64,000 nt of DNA. It comes from Streptomyces sp. Je 1-79 (GTDB taxonomy: Bacteria; Actinomycetota; Actinomycetes; Streptomycetales; Streptomycetaceae). This document shows positions 18,301 through 25,070 of this stretch, piece by piece. The notes beneath the pieces are model-generated. The model was given only the letters and a program-made list of their open reading frames with translations. It did not search any database and was not told the DNA's origin. The position numbers were made by a program, and so were the translations under genes. Position 1 is the first letter of the stretch, and the number at the start of each line of letters is the position of its first letter. The stretch lies in the NCBI RefSeq assembly GCF_025195125.1, contig NZ_JAMGSL010000013.1:62001-126000 (forward strand). Reading direction: 5' to 3'.

Positions 18301-18855
18301 ATCGCGGGCGTCGGCTTCGACCTGTACGTACGGATGGTGGGCGAGGCGGTCGCCGACTACCGGGCCTCTCTGGAGGGCGGTGTCGAGGAGGAGCCGCCGC
18401 TGGAGGTCAAGATCGAGCTGCCGGTCGACGCGCACGTCCCGCACGACTACGCGCCGGGCGAGCGGCTGCGCCTCCAGGCGTACCGCGCGATCGCCTCCGC
18501 CAACACGGAGGAGGACATCAAGGCGGTACGGGAGGAGCTCACCGACCGCTACGGCAAGCTGCCGGAGCCGGTGGAGAACCTGCTCCTGGTCGCCGGTCTG
18601 CGAATGCTGGCCCGCGCGTGCGGGGTCGGGGAGATCGTCCTGCAGGGTCCGAACATCCGCTTCGCGCCGGTGGAGTTGCGGGAGTCGCAGGAGCTGCGGC
18701 TCAAGCGTCTCTACCCGCGTACGGTCGTCAAGCCGGCCGTCCACCAGATCCTGGTGCCGCGCCCGACGAGCGGGAAGATCGGCGGAAAGCCGGTGGTGGG
18801 CCGCGAACTGCTGGCGTGGACGGGCGAGTTCCTGACGACGATCCTGGGGTCGTAG
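15325..18855 (+). CDS. mfd: Transcription-repair coupling factor Mfd
   Basis: A 1176-residue ATP-dependent translocase that pushes stalled RNA polymerase off damaged DNA and recruits UvrA. Domains in order: UvrB-like N-terminus (1-~350), CarD-like RNA-polymerase-interaction domain (~490-570, VGDYIVHEQHGVGRYIEM), RecG-type helicase with Walker A near 654-661 (GDVGYGKTE), DEEQ box (IVDEEQRFG) and motif VI (LHQLRGRVGRGRERGYAY), and a C-terminal TRCF domain. The ATG at 15325 matches the usual SLHGLL start and usual Mfd length; longer frames reach into the upstream GC-rich gap. Confidence 0.97.
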   Translation: MSLHGLLDLVVKDAALAEAVKAASDGRRTHVDLVGPAAARPFAVAALARDAGRPVLAVTATGREAEDLAAALRSLIDPDTVVDYPSWETLPHERLSPRSDTVGRRLAVLRRLTHPASDDPAAGPVSVVVAPVRSVLQPQVKGLGDLEPVALRTGQTADLNEIVEGLAAAAYSRVELVEKRGEFAVRGGILDVFPPTEEHPLRIEFWGDDVEEIRYFKVADQRSLEVAEHGLWAPPCRELLLTDEVKRRAAVLAEAHPELGELLGKIAEGIAVEGMESLAPVLVDDMELLLDVMPKGSMAVVCDPERVRTRAADLVATSQEFLQASWAATAGGGEAPIDVGAASLRGIADVRDRARELDMMWWSVSPFAADETPDSDTVKLGMHAPETYRGDTARALADTKGWLADGWRTVYVTEAHGPATRTVEVLGGEGIAARLDADLAEIAPSVVHVATGSIDFGFVDPALKLAVLTETDLSGQKAAGKDGQRMPAKRRKTIDPLTLEVGDYIVHEQHGVGRYIEMVQRTVQGATREYLLVEYAPAKRGQPGDRLYIPTDQLEQVTKYVGGEAPTLHRLGGADWTKTKARAKKAVKEIAADLIKLYSARMAAPGHAFGPDTPWQRELEDAFPYVETPDQLSTIAEVKEDMEKTVPMDRLICGDVGYGKTEIAVRAAFKAVQDGKQVAVLVPTTLLVQQHFGTFSERYSQFPVATRALSRFQTETESKATLEGLRDGSVDIVIGTHRLFSSETKFKDLGLVIVDEEQRFGVEHKEQLKKLRANVDVLTMSATPIPRTLEMAVTGIREMSTITTPPEERHPVLTFVGPYEEKQIGAAVRRELLREGQVFYIHNRVESIDRAAARLREIVPEARIATAHGQMSESALEQVVVDFWEKKFDVLVSTTIVESGIDISNANTLIVERGDNFGLSQLHQLRGRVGRGRERGYAYFLYPPEKPLTETAHERLATIAQHTEMGAGMYVAMKDLEIRGAGNLLGGEQSGHIAGVGFDLYVRMVGEAVADYRASLEGGVEEEPPLEVKIELPVDAHVPHDYAPGERLRLQAYRAIASANTEEDIKAVREELTDRYGKLPEPVENLLLVAGLRMLARACGVGEIVLQGPNIRFAPVELRESQELRLKRLYPRTVVKPAVHQILVPRPTSGKIGGKPVVGRELLAWTGEFLTTILGS

Positions 18856-18943
18856 AGGGCCTCGCGGCCGCTCGGGGGCGGTCGGTCCGGGTCCGCCGGG
18901 GGTCGCGCTGGGGCGTCCGGGTCGGCCGGGTCGGTCCGGGGCC

Positions 18944-19019
18944 GGGCTGGGGCCCGGGTCGGTCCGGGGCCGGTCGTGGCCGGGCTGGGGCCCGGGTCGG
19001 TCCGGGGCCGGTCGTGGCC
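18944..19019. repeat. 38-bp tandem repeat between mfd and the SGNH gene
   Basis: Two exact 38-bp copies (18944-18981, 18982-19019) of a G-rich unit beginning GGGCTGGGGCCCGGGTC, preceded by a partial copy. It lies in the convergent gap 18856-19052. GGCC-rich segments could fold in either RNA and serve as a bidirectional terminator. Confidence 0.75.
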
Positions 19020-19052
19020 GGCCCCGGATCCGTGTCCTACAGGCTCCGTGTC

Positions 19053-20345
19053 CTACAGCGCGTCGAGGTCGAGCGCCTCGGCCATCGCCCTGTACCCGGC
19101 GTCGCCCGGGTGCAGGTGGTCGCCGGAGTCGTAGGCGGGGAGGATGCGGTCCGGGTCGGCCGGGTCGGCGACGGCGCGGTCGAAGTCGACCACGGCGTCG
19201 TAGGCGCCGGAGGTGCGGACCCAGTGGTTGAAGGCGTCCCGCTTGGCCTCGACGGCCGGGGTGTCGTAGAAGGAGCCCTCGACCGGGGTCAGCGTCGCGC
19301 CGACGACCTTGATGCCCTTGGCGTGGGCCTGGCGGATCAGTGAGCGGTGGCCCTGGACGAGCTGCTCGACCGAGACCTCGGGGGTGGGGGCGACGACGCC
19401 GTTCGCGAGGCTGCCGCCGAAGTCGTTGATGCCTTCGAGGAGGATGACCGTCCGCACGCCGGGTTCGCTGAGAACGTCCTTCTTGAAGCGCTCGATGCCC
19501 TTCTCGCCCGCCCAGGTCGTGTCGTTGGTGACCTGGTTGCCGCCGATGCCGTGGTTGAGGACGCTCCGCGGCTTCCCCGCGGCGGCGAGGCGCTCGGCCA
19601 GCTCGTCGGGGTAGCGGTTGTTCGCGTCCGGTACCGAGCCGACGCCGTCGGTGATGGAGTCGCCGAACGTCACGATGCCGTCCCGGCGGGCTTGGGCGCC
19701 GCCGCTCACCTCGACGCCGGTGAGGTAGTACCAGGACTCGCTGCTCTCCGTGAAGGCGGTCCCGTCGCGGTCGGAGCGGTGGTCGCCGTCCGCGCGGTAG
19801 CTGGTGGCGGAGGCGAAGTGGTGGAAGGTGGCCGGTCCGGTGGGCGCGGCCAGGTAGAGGGTGACCGTCACCGACTCCAGCGCCTTCACCGGGAACGGTA
19901 CGCCGTCGCTCAGGGCCGTTCCGCCTGCGGGAATCGTGACCGAGCGCCCCTTGCCGAAGGACAGCTGCCGGACGGAACCGGCCTTCACCGAGGCGCCCTT
20001 GTCCGTGCGGGCCACGGTCGCGCCGGTGATCCGCAGGGGGGTCGTGCCGTGGCGGTTGGAGAGTTCGATCCGGGCCTTGGTGCCGCCGGTGGTGACCCGG
20101 ACGACCTGGCGGACGGTGTGGTTCGAGAAGCCCTGCTGGGACCAGTTGGGGCCCAGGGGGGCGGTCGGGGCGTGGGGCGAGGTGGCCCAGGCGCCGCGCC
20201 ATGTGCCGTGGTCGGGCCGGTGCTCCGATGCCACGGAGCTGCCGGCGAGGGGGAGCGCCGTCAGGGCGGCGGCTGTCATGGCGGCGACGGCGGCGCGGCG
20301 TAAGGCGGTCGTGGTCGTGGGCGTGGGCGTGGTCGTGATGGTCAT
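19053..20345 (-). CDS. Secreted SGNH/GDSL esterase-lipase
   Basis: A 430-residue exported hydrolase. Signal peptide at about 1-40: polar Thr-rich start, ALRRAAVAAM, hydrophobic Ala/Leu core. The SGNH blocks are visible: GDS (VTFGDSITDG), Gly in GIGGNQ, Asn in LEGINDFGG, and the His block DHLHPGDAGY. The N-terminal ~190 residues form a beta-rich module typical of the larger Streptomyces SGNH proteins. Likely substrate is an extracellular ester. ATG at 20345 is preferred; TTG at 20357 would add four residues. Codon 15 (20303-20301) is TTA inside the signal peptide, so export of this enzyme should depend on bldA. Confidence 0.85.
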   Translation of the reverse strand: MTITTTPTPTTTTALRRAAVAAMTAAALTALPLAGSSVASEHRPDHGTWRGAWATSPHAPTAPLGPNWSQQGFSNHTVRQVVRVTTGGTKARIELSNRHGTTPLRITGATVARTDKGASVKAGSVRQLSFGKGRSVTIPAGGTALSDGVPFPVKALESVTVTLYLAAPTGPATFHHFASATSYRADGDHRSDRDGTAFTESSESWYYLTGVEVSGGAQARRDGIVTFGDSITDGVGSVPDANNRYPDELAERLAAAGKPRSVLNHGIGGNQVTNDTTWAGEKGIERFKKDVLSEPGVRTVILLEGINDFGGSLANGVVAPTPEVSVEQLVQGHRSLIRQAHAKGIKVVGATLTPVEGSFYDTPAVEAKRDAFNHWVRTSGAYDAVVDFDRAVADPADPDRILPAYDSGDHLHPGDAGYRAMAEALDLDAL

Positions 20346-20374
20346 GCCTGTGGTCAATCGGAGCTGGACTCCGG

Positions 20375-20971
20375 TTATTCCGTGGGTCGTTCGTCTCCTG
20401 GCGGTGACGTGGCCTCGGCCGCGAACAGCAGGCCGGCGAGCGTGCGGAAGACCTCTTCGGGGTTCCGGTCGCCGACCGGCCCCACCAGGTTGTGGCTGAG
20501 CAGCAGCGTCGCGAAACCGTGGGCGAGGGACCAGGCCGCGACGCCCGCGAGGCGCGGGTCGGGCCCCCGGCCGTCGACGGAGGCGACCCCCGCGCGGAGC
20601 CGGTCCCCGGCCCGTTCCTTGGCGGCGAGCAGCTCCGGGTCGTCGGGCCGGTGCAGGTCCGGCTGGAACATCACCTGGAAGTGCGCCGGGTGTTCGGTGG
20701 CGAAACGTACGTAACGCACTCCCGCGTCCTTCAGGTCCTCCGCCTCGCCGAGCGCCTCCGCGAGCAGGTCGAAGCCCTCGGCCGCGACGGCGGTCAGAAG
20801 GCCCGCGCGGTCCTTGAAGTGATGGGCCGGCGCCGCGTGCGAGACCCCCGCGCGACGCGCGAGGTCGCGCAGGCTCAGCGCGGACGGGCCGTCGGTGGAG
20901 ATGACGTCCACGGCGGCGGTGAGTACCGCCTGCCGCAGGTCACCGTGGTGATAGGTGCGCCCACTGCTCAT
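20375..20971 (-). CDS. TetR-family transcriptional regulator
   Basis: 198 residues. The N-terminal HTH is at about 28-55 (LSLRDLARRAGVSHAAPAHHF); the C-terminal part resembles the WHG/TetR_C ligand domain of a TetR subfamily. It is divergent from the SCO6745-like gene at 21068, and the 96-bp gap has a direct repeat of AATCTAG (20990, 21025) overlapping a TTGACA promoter, which is likely its operator. It lies 17 bp upstream of the SGNH gene region on the same strand and might be transcribed with it. Confidence 0.88.
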   Translation of the reverse strand: MSSGRTYHHGDLRQAVLTAAVDVISTDGPSALSLRDLARRAGVSHAAPAHHFKDRAGLLTAVAAEGFDLLAEALGEAEDLKDAGVRYVRFATEHPAHFQVMFQPDLHRPDDPELLAAKERAGDRLRAGVASVDGRGPDPRLAGVAAWSLAHGFATLLLSHNLVGPVGDRNPEEVFRTLAGLLFAAEATSPPGDERPTE

Positions 20972-20999
20972 GGACAGCAGCCTACGCGGAATCTAGGCA

Positions 21000-21029
21000 T
21001 TGACAAGTTCGTGGGACTGGGAGCAATCT
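21000..21029 (+). promoter_or_regulatory. Promoter for the SCO6745-like gene with flanking repeat operator
   Basis: TTGACA at 21000-21005 and CAATCT at 21024-21029, 18-bp spacer, the best sigma-HrdB-like promoter in the window. Repeats AATCTAGGCATTGACA (20990-21005) and AATCTAGTCGGTGTCA (21025-21040) bracket it, suggesting repression by the divergent TetR protein. Confidence 0.6.
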
Positions 21030-21067
21030 AGTCGGTGTCAAGATGACTGTCGGTGAAGGAGGCGGAG

Positions 21068-22054
21068 ATGAACACGGACATGAGCGTGGAGGCCCCGGGG
21101 GCCGTGGAGCCCGGCCGCGTACGGCAGATGTGGCACCTGATCGAGCCCCTGCACGCGCTCGTCTACTACGCCCCCGAGGCCTTCGACGAGGCCCGCGCGC
21201 TCGGCTACGACGTCACGGAGCGCTGGCCCTCGTACTTCGCCTGGCGCGCCGCGCCCCTCGGCCCGGCCGGGGCCGAGCGGATCGCCTCGGCGTTCTACAG
21301 CTTCAGCCCGGAGATGGTGGCCCGGTACGTGCCCGGGATCTGGCGGACGGCCGCCCCCGCCGACGTCCTCGCCGCGCGGCTGCGCGCCGTCGACCGCACC
21401 TACCGCTCGGTGTTCGGCAAGGCGGAGAGCGGGGGCGGGGTGGCCGGGGACGGCCTGGCCGGGGGCGACGGGGGTGATGGGGGCGATGGAGGCCGTCGCG
21501 GGCCGGAGCTCGTCGGGGGCCCGGGGATCGCCGAGGCGGCCGTGCTCGCGCGGCGCGCCGCCGAGGCCGCCGTGACGGCCGGGCGGCCGCTCGCCGCCGC
21601 CCATGCCGAGCTGCCCTGGCCCGACGCGCCGCACCTGGTCCTCTGGCAGGCCGCGACGATCCTGCGCGAGCACCGCGGCGACGGCCATCTCGCGGCGCTC
21701 CTGGCCGCCGGGCTCGACCCGGTCGAGTCCCTGGTCTCCTTCGCGGCCGTCGGGGCGGCCTCCGAGGCGACCTTCGCCAGTCGTGGCTGGAGCGAGGCCG
21801 ACTGGTCCGCCGCCCGCGCCCGGCTGGCCGCCCGTGGCCTCCTCGACGCCGGTGACGGCACGGCCACCGAGGCCGGCCGTGCCCTGCGGGCGGAGGTGGA
21901 ACGGCGTACGGACGAACTGGCCGCCGCCCCCTGGGCCGCCCTCGGCCCGGACTCCACGGCCCGCCTCGCCGAACTCCTCGGCGAGCCCTGGCTCGCCGCC
22001 CTCGGCTCAGGTCTGCTGCCGACCGAGAACACCCTGGGAATCGGCAAGGTCTGA
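21068..22054 (+). CDS. SCO6745/SalK-family protein
   Basis: A 328-residue cytosolic protein of the actinobacterial SCO6745 family: residues 12-75 (MWHLIEPLHALVYYAPEAFD, SYFAWRAAPLGPAG) match its conserved start, and the C-terminal ~150 residues look like a winged-helix-type region (GWSEADWSAARARLAARGLL). Biochemical role is unknown for the family. A Gly/Asp-rich insertion lies at about 120-140. The ATG at 21068 is chosen because AAGGAGG lies 5-13 nt upstream; an upstream GTG would overlap that site. It is controlled by the promoter and repeats at 21000-21040, divergent from TetR. Confidence 0.8.
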   Translation: MNTDMSVEAPGAVEPGRVRQMWHLIEPLHALVYYAPEAFDEARALGYDVTERWPSYFAWRAAPLGPAGAERIASAFYSFSPEMVARYVPGIWRTAAPADVLAARLRAVDRTYRSVFGKAESGGGVAGDGLAGGDGGDGGDGGRRGPELVGGPGIAEAAVLARRAAEAAVTAGRPLAAAHAELPWPDAPHLVLWQAATILREHRGDGHLAALLAAGLDPVESLVSFAAVGAASEATFASRGWSEADWSAARARLAARGLLDAGDGTATEAGRALRAEVERRTDELAAAPWAALGPDSTARLAELLGEPWLAALGSGLLPTENTLGIGKV

Positions 22055-22111
22055 GACCGGACGCCGGAACCCGGCTCGGCGGTGGGGCGGGCGACGGCTC
22101 GGCGGGGGCCA

Positions 22112-22164
22112 TGTCCGAAGCCACCGCGGCCGTGCGGACCGTGTCCGAAGCCACCGCGGCCGTG
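22112..22164. repeat. 30-bp direct repeat
   Basis: A 23-nt block starting TGTCCGAAGCCACCGCGG occurs at 22112-22134 and 22142-22164 (period 30 bp), running into the terminator hairpin. Confidence 0.8.
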
Positions 22165-22185
22165 GGGGCGGCGCCCCCACGGCCG
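22157..22185. terminator. Bidirectional terminator between convergent genes
   Basis: A perfect 13-bp stem (22157-22169 with 22173-22185) and a 3-nt loop between genes ending at 22054 (+) and 22264 (-). Confidence 0.8.
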
Positions 22186-22263
22186 TGGGGGGCGCCCGAA
22201 CGCAGCGCGGCCGTGGGACGCGCGCGCGGCGCACCCCACGGCCGGAGCTGTGTGGCGGAGTCG

Positions 22264-22458
22264 TCAGGGTGTCGGGGGCTGGTCCTGTCCCCGCTGCTTG
22301 TCGATGTACTCCTGTGCCTTCTGCTGGCCCTGGTCGACCTTGCCGGCGTGCTTGCCGCCGGTCTTCTGGTCGAGCATGTCGCCGCTGCGTTCGACACCCT
22401 GCTGGGCCTTGTCCGGGTGCTGGCCCATCATGCCCTTGAGCTTGTCCATGATCCCCAT
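22264..22458 (-). CDS. Small antitoxin-like protein (MT0933_antitox type)
   Basis: A 64-residue hydrophilic protein (MGIMDKLKGMMGQHPDKAQQ, later GDMLDQKTGGKHAGKVDQG) matching the actinobacterial family labelled antitoxin after M. tuberculosis MT0933. AAAGGAG precedes the ATG at 22458. No toxin gene is adjacent, so the label should be read as family membership only; in Streptomyces these proteins are often solitary. Confidence 0.8.
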   Translation of the reverse strand: MGIMDKLKGMMGQHPDKAQQGVERSGDMLDQKTGGKHAGKVDQGQQKAQEYIDKQRGQDQPPTP

Positions 22459-22541
22459 GATGTGAGCGACTCCTTTGAAAGGGGATAAACCGCTCATTCG
22501 ACGCTACGCGCCCCCTGTCGATTCCGCGCGTCGGGCGGCTT

Positions 22542-22557
22542 AGTGGTCTGGACCACG
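22542..22557 (+). promoter_or_regulatory. DasR-like operator (dre) upstream of the HNH lipoprotein
   Basis: AGTGGTCTGGACCACG matches the DasR consensus A[CG]TGGTCTAGACCA[GC]T at 14 of 16 positions. A TAGGAT -10 box lies at 22569-22574, so the operator covers the -35 region. DasR is the GntR-type repressor of N-acetylglucosamine and chitin genes. The -10 ends 6 nt before the GTG at 22581, so the mRNA is probably leaderless. Confidence 0.6.
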
Positions 22558-22580
22558 CGGGGTCTGGCTAGGATCCCCGC

Positions 22581-23258
22581 GTGCCCAGCTACCGCAGGAC
22601 CTCCGCCCTCGCCGCCGCCCTCGCCTCCGCGGTCCTCATAACCTCCGGCTGTACGACGGTCCCTGACGGCTCCGCGTCCGAGGGCGCGCCCGGTGCGCGA
22701 GGCTCCGCGCTCGCCGCCGTGGACACGCTCACCGTCAAGGGCCGCGCACCCAAGTCCGGCTACGAACGGGAGAAGTTCGGCCGGGCCTGGGCCGATGTCG
22801 ACGGCAACGGCTGCGGGACCCGCGACGACATCCTCAAGCGCGACCTCGCGGACGTCCGCTTCAAGGACGACCGCTGCAAGGTCGCCACCGGGGTCCTCGC
22901 CGACGACCCGTACACAGGCGACCGCGTCGACTTCGTACGAGGCCGCAGCAAGGTCGACATCGACCATCTCGTCGCGCTCTCCGACGCCTGGCAGAAGGGT
23001 GCGCAGAAGTGGGACGCGGAGAAGCGGCGCCGGTTCGCCAACGATCCGCTCAACCTGCTCGCCGTCGACTCCTCCGCCAACCGCCGCAAGTCCGACGGGG
23101 ACGCGGCGACCTGGCTGCCGCCGAACAAGGCGTACCGCTGCACGTACGTCGCCGCGCAGGTCGCCGTGAAGAAGAAGTACGGGGTCTGGGTCACCCGGGG
23201 CGAGCGCGACGCGATGAAGCGGGTCCTCGGCGGCTGCCCGGACCAGAAGCTGCCGTAA
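22581..23258 (+). CDS. Secreted HNH endonuclease lipoprotein (DUF1524)
   Basis: 225 residues. An N-terminal signal with lipobox-like LITSGC (Cys near residue 24) predicts attachment to the outer membrane face. The HNH/DUF1524 core is visible: DIDHLVALSDAW with the catalytic His, ANDPLNLLAVDSSANRRKSD, and a terminal Cys pair. Family members are nonspecific extracellular nucleases that degrade DNA for nutrition. GTG start, probably leaderless, behind the DasR-like operator, which would tie nuclease release to aminosugar supply. Confidence 0.88.
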   Translation: MPSYRRTSALAAALASAVLITSGCTTVPDGSASEGAPGARGSALAAVDTLTVKGRAPKSGYEREKFGRAWADVDGNGCGTRDDILKRDLADVRFKDDRCKVATGVLADDPYTGDRVDFVRGRSKVDIDHLVALSDAWQKGAQKWDAEKRRRFANDPLNLLAVDSSANRRKSDGDAATWLPPNKAYRCTYVAAQVAVKKKYGVWVTRGERDAMKRVLGGCPDQKLP

Positions 23259-23301
23259 ATCATTTCCTCACCTGCGCGAACAGTCGTTAGCCTCCGCTCC
23301 C

Positions 23302-24048
23302 ATGGAGCTGAACATAACGACCCTCGCGGAGCGCCCCGAACTCGAAGGCGCGATGTGGGCGATGAAGGACCTCTGGCCGGAGTTCACGGTCAACGACCCG
23401 GTGGGCTGGTCCCACTACGGCCGGATCGTCGCGGAACTGCCGGAGTACGTCCTCGTCGCCACCGACCCCGCGGGCACGGTCGTCGCCCGTGCGCTCAGCG
23501 TCCCCTTCCAGCTCCATGCCGAGGGCCGGGGCGAACTGCCCGCGACCGGCTGGGACCAGGTGCTCCTCTGGGCGTTCTCCGACCGGCGTCACGGGCGCGT
23601 GCCCGACACGGTCAGCGCGATCGAGGTCACCGTGGACACGAGCGCGCTCGGCAAGGGGATCTCGGCGAAGATGCTCGGCGCCATGCGGGACAACGCCCGT
23701 CGGCTCGGCTTCTCGGAGGTCGTCGCCCCCGTCCGCCCCAACGGCAAGCACCTGGAGGCCGCGTCCTCCATCCACGAGTACGCCTTCCGTACGCGTGAGG
23801 CGGACGGACTGCCCCACGACCCGTGGCTGCGCGTCCACGTCCGGGCGGGCGCCACGGTGGAGGCGGTGGCCCCGGCCTCGATGACGGTCGGCGCATCCGT
23901 GGAGCAGTGGCGCGCCTGGACCGGGCTGCCGTTCGACACGGACGGCCCGGTGGAGGTCGAGGGCGCGCTGGTCCCGGTGCACTGCGAGGCCTCCCGCGGC
24001 TACGCCGTCTACGTCGAACCGAACGTCTGGGTCCGCCACCGACTGTGA
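23302..24048 (+). CDS. GNAT-like N-acetyltransferase
   Basis: A 248-residue cytosolic protein. Residues about 50-180 have the GNAT order: beta strands VLVATDPAGTVVARALSV, then the acetyl-CoA loop region LGKGISAKMLGAMRDNARRL, then VVAPVRPNGK. Substrate unknown; family members in Streptomyces have no fixed role. TAGCCT at 23288-23293 lies 8 nt before the ATG, suggesting a leaderless transcript. The gene's stop codon lies inside the first copy of the GTGAAC repeat array. Confidence 0.7.
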   Translation: MELNITTLAERPELEGAMWAMKDLWPEFTVNDPVGWSHYGRIVAELPEYVLVATDPAGTVVARALSVPFQLHAEGRGELPATGWDQVLLWAFSDRRHGRVPDTVSAIEVTVDTSALGKGISAKMLGAMRDNARRLGFSEVVAPVRPNGKHLEAASSIHEYAFRTREADGLPHDPWLRVHVRAGATVEAVAPASMTVGASVEQWRAWTGLPFDTDGPVEVEGALVPVHCEASRGYAVYVEPNVWVRHRL

Positions 24049-24183
24049 ACCGCGGCCCGATTGCGCCCCCTTGACCCCTTGTGAACCCGCGGGCTGACTG
24101 TGAACCGCGGGCCGCCTGTGAAACGCGCCCCCGGGAACCCGCGGGCCGCCCGTGAACCGCCCCCGTCCGTGAACGGCGTGAAG
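24045..24183. repeat. Degenerate 18-bp GTGAAC repeat array
   Basis: GTGAAC/GTGAAA/GTGAAG occurs at 24045, 24081, 24100, 24118, 24152, 24169 and 24178, mostly at multiples of about 18 bp, often as TGTGAACCGCGGGCCGCC. The array fills the convergent gap after the GNAT gene. Similar GTGAACCG half-sites form the palindrome at 25930-25953. Confidence 0.7.
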
Positions 24184-24214
24184 GGTGTGACGGCCCCCGC
24201 GGCCCTCACACCCT
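24182..24214. terminator. Bidirectional terminator between convergent genes
   Basis: AGGGTGTGA (24182-24190) pairs with TCACACCCT (24206-24214), with an inner GGCC/GGCC stem. Confidence 0.8.
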
Positions 24215-24234
24215 CGTCGTTTCCGCCCGTGCCG

Positions 24235-24996
24235 TCAGCCGGTCTTCTCCTCGTCCACGACGTCCTTCTTCGCCGGCACCTTCGCCTCGACCGGCTTGCC
24301 GTAGTCGGTGAACGTCATCGTCCCCGGCTCCTCGCCGCCCGCCGATACGATCTTCAGGATGTACGGCTCGCCCTCCGTCGCCACGTAGACGGTCGTCGTC
24401 TCGCCGCCGGCCTTCTCCGTGAGCGTCAGCGCCTTCCTGCCGCCCACGGTCGTCTCCTTGCCCTTGACCGCGAAGGCGGTTCCCGCCTCGAATTCGCCGA
24501 GGAGGGCCGTCAGGTCGCAGAGTTCGAGGTTGTCCTTGGCGTCCGGGTCCGTCACCGGCGTCTTCACCCAGCGACCCTTGAGCTCCTTGAGGACCGCCTC
24601 CTGGACCTCGGCCGGCTCGCCCTCGGCCTGTGCCCGCAGGAACGCCTCGTCGAAGCGGAGGTAGACGTCCTTGTCGTCGGCCTTGATCAGTTCGGCCGTG
24701 CCCGTCGTGCCGACCGTCAGGGTGCCGGCGCACTTTCCGCGGGTGTCCATCGCCAGGTAGGCCTTCATCGGCCCGTCGGTCGTCTTCGTGGCGAGGTCGA
24801 GGGTCAGGGAGTCGGCCTTCTTCGTCGCGGTGATCGCCCTGTCGGCTATCTGGGTCCCGCTCAGGTCCCCGAAGGGCCCGGAGGCCTTGGCGTCGTCGGA
24901 GAAGGGCCCGCAGGCGGTGGCGCCGAGTGCGACGACGGCGCAGAGCGCGGAGGCCAGGGCCGTGCGGCGGGTTCGGGTGTGGCGGGCGGCAGTCAT
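24235..24996 (-). CDS. Secreted lipoprotein, LppX/LprG-like
   Basis: 253 residues. N-terminal signal with Cys near residue 29 (VVALGATAC), a weak lipobox. The rest is a single beta-rich domain with repeated short strands (SLTLDLATKT, AYLAMDTRGK, TTTVYVATEGEPYILKIV), the pattern of the LppX/LprA/LprF/LprG fold, which carries lipids or lipoglycans in mycobacteria. Two Cys (about 89 and 160) could form a disulfide outside the cell. The 74-bp gap to the upstream gene at 25071 suggests co-transcription. Confidence 0.75.
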   Translation of the reverse strand: MTAARHTRTRRTALASALCAVVALGATACGPFSDDAKASGPFGDLSGTQIADRAITATKKADSLTLDLATKTTDGPMKAYLAMDTRGKCAGTLTVGTTGTAELIKADDKDVYLRFDEAFLRAQAEGEPAEVQEAVLKELKGRWVKTPVTDPDAKDNLELCDLTALLGEFEAGTAFAVKGKETTVGGRKALTLTEKAGGETTTVYVATEGEPYILKIVSAGGEEPGTMTFTDYGKPVEAKVPAKKDVVDEEKTG

Positions 24997-25070
24997 GGTG
25001 GGTTCTCCGGGGTGGGGCGGGGGTCACGGGCGTACGAAGAGGTGGGGGTGGGGGCGGGGCGGGGGGAGGG

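Noticed and set aside
15199-20202. 1667-codon minus-strand frame across mfd and the SGNH gene.
   Set aside because: Shadow of mfd; low-complexity Arg/Leu/Asp sequence with no recognisable domain.
22264-22458. Toxin-antitoxin locus.
   Set aside because: No toxin gene adjacent; only the antitoxin-type family match is seen.
24045-24183. GTGAAC array read as PhoP (PHO box) direct repeats.
   Set aside because: PHO boxes have 11-bp direct repeats of GTTCACC; spacing here is about 18 bp.
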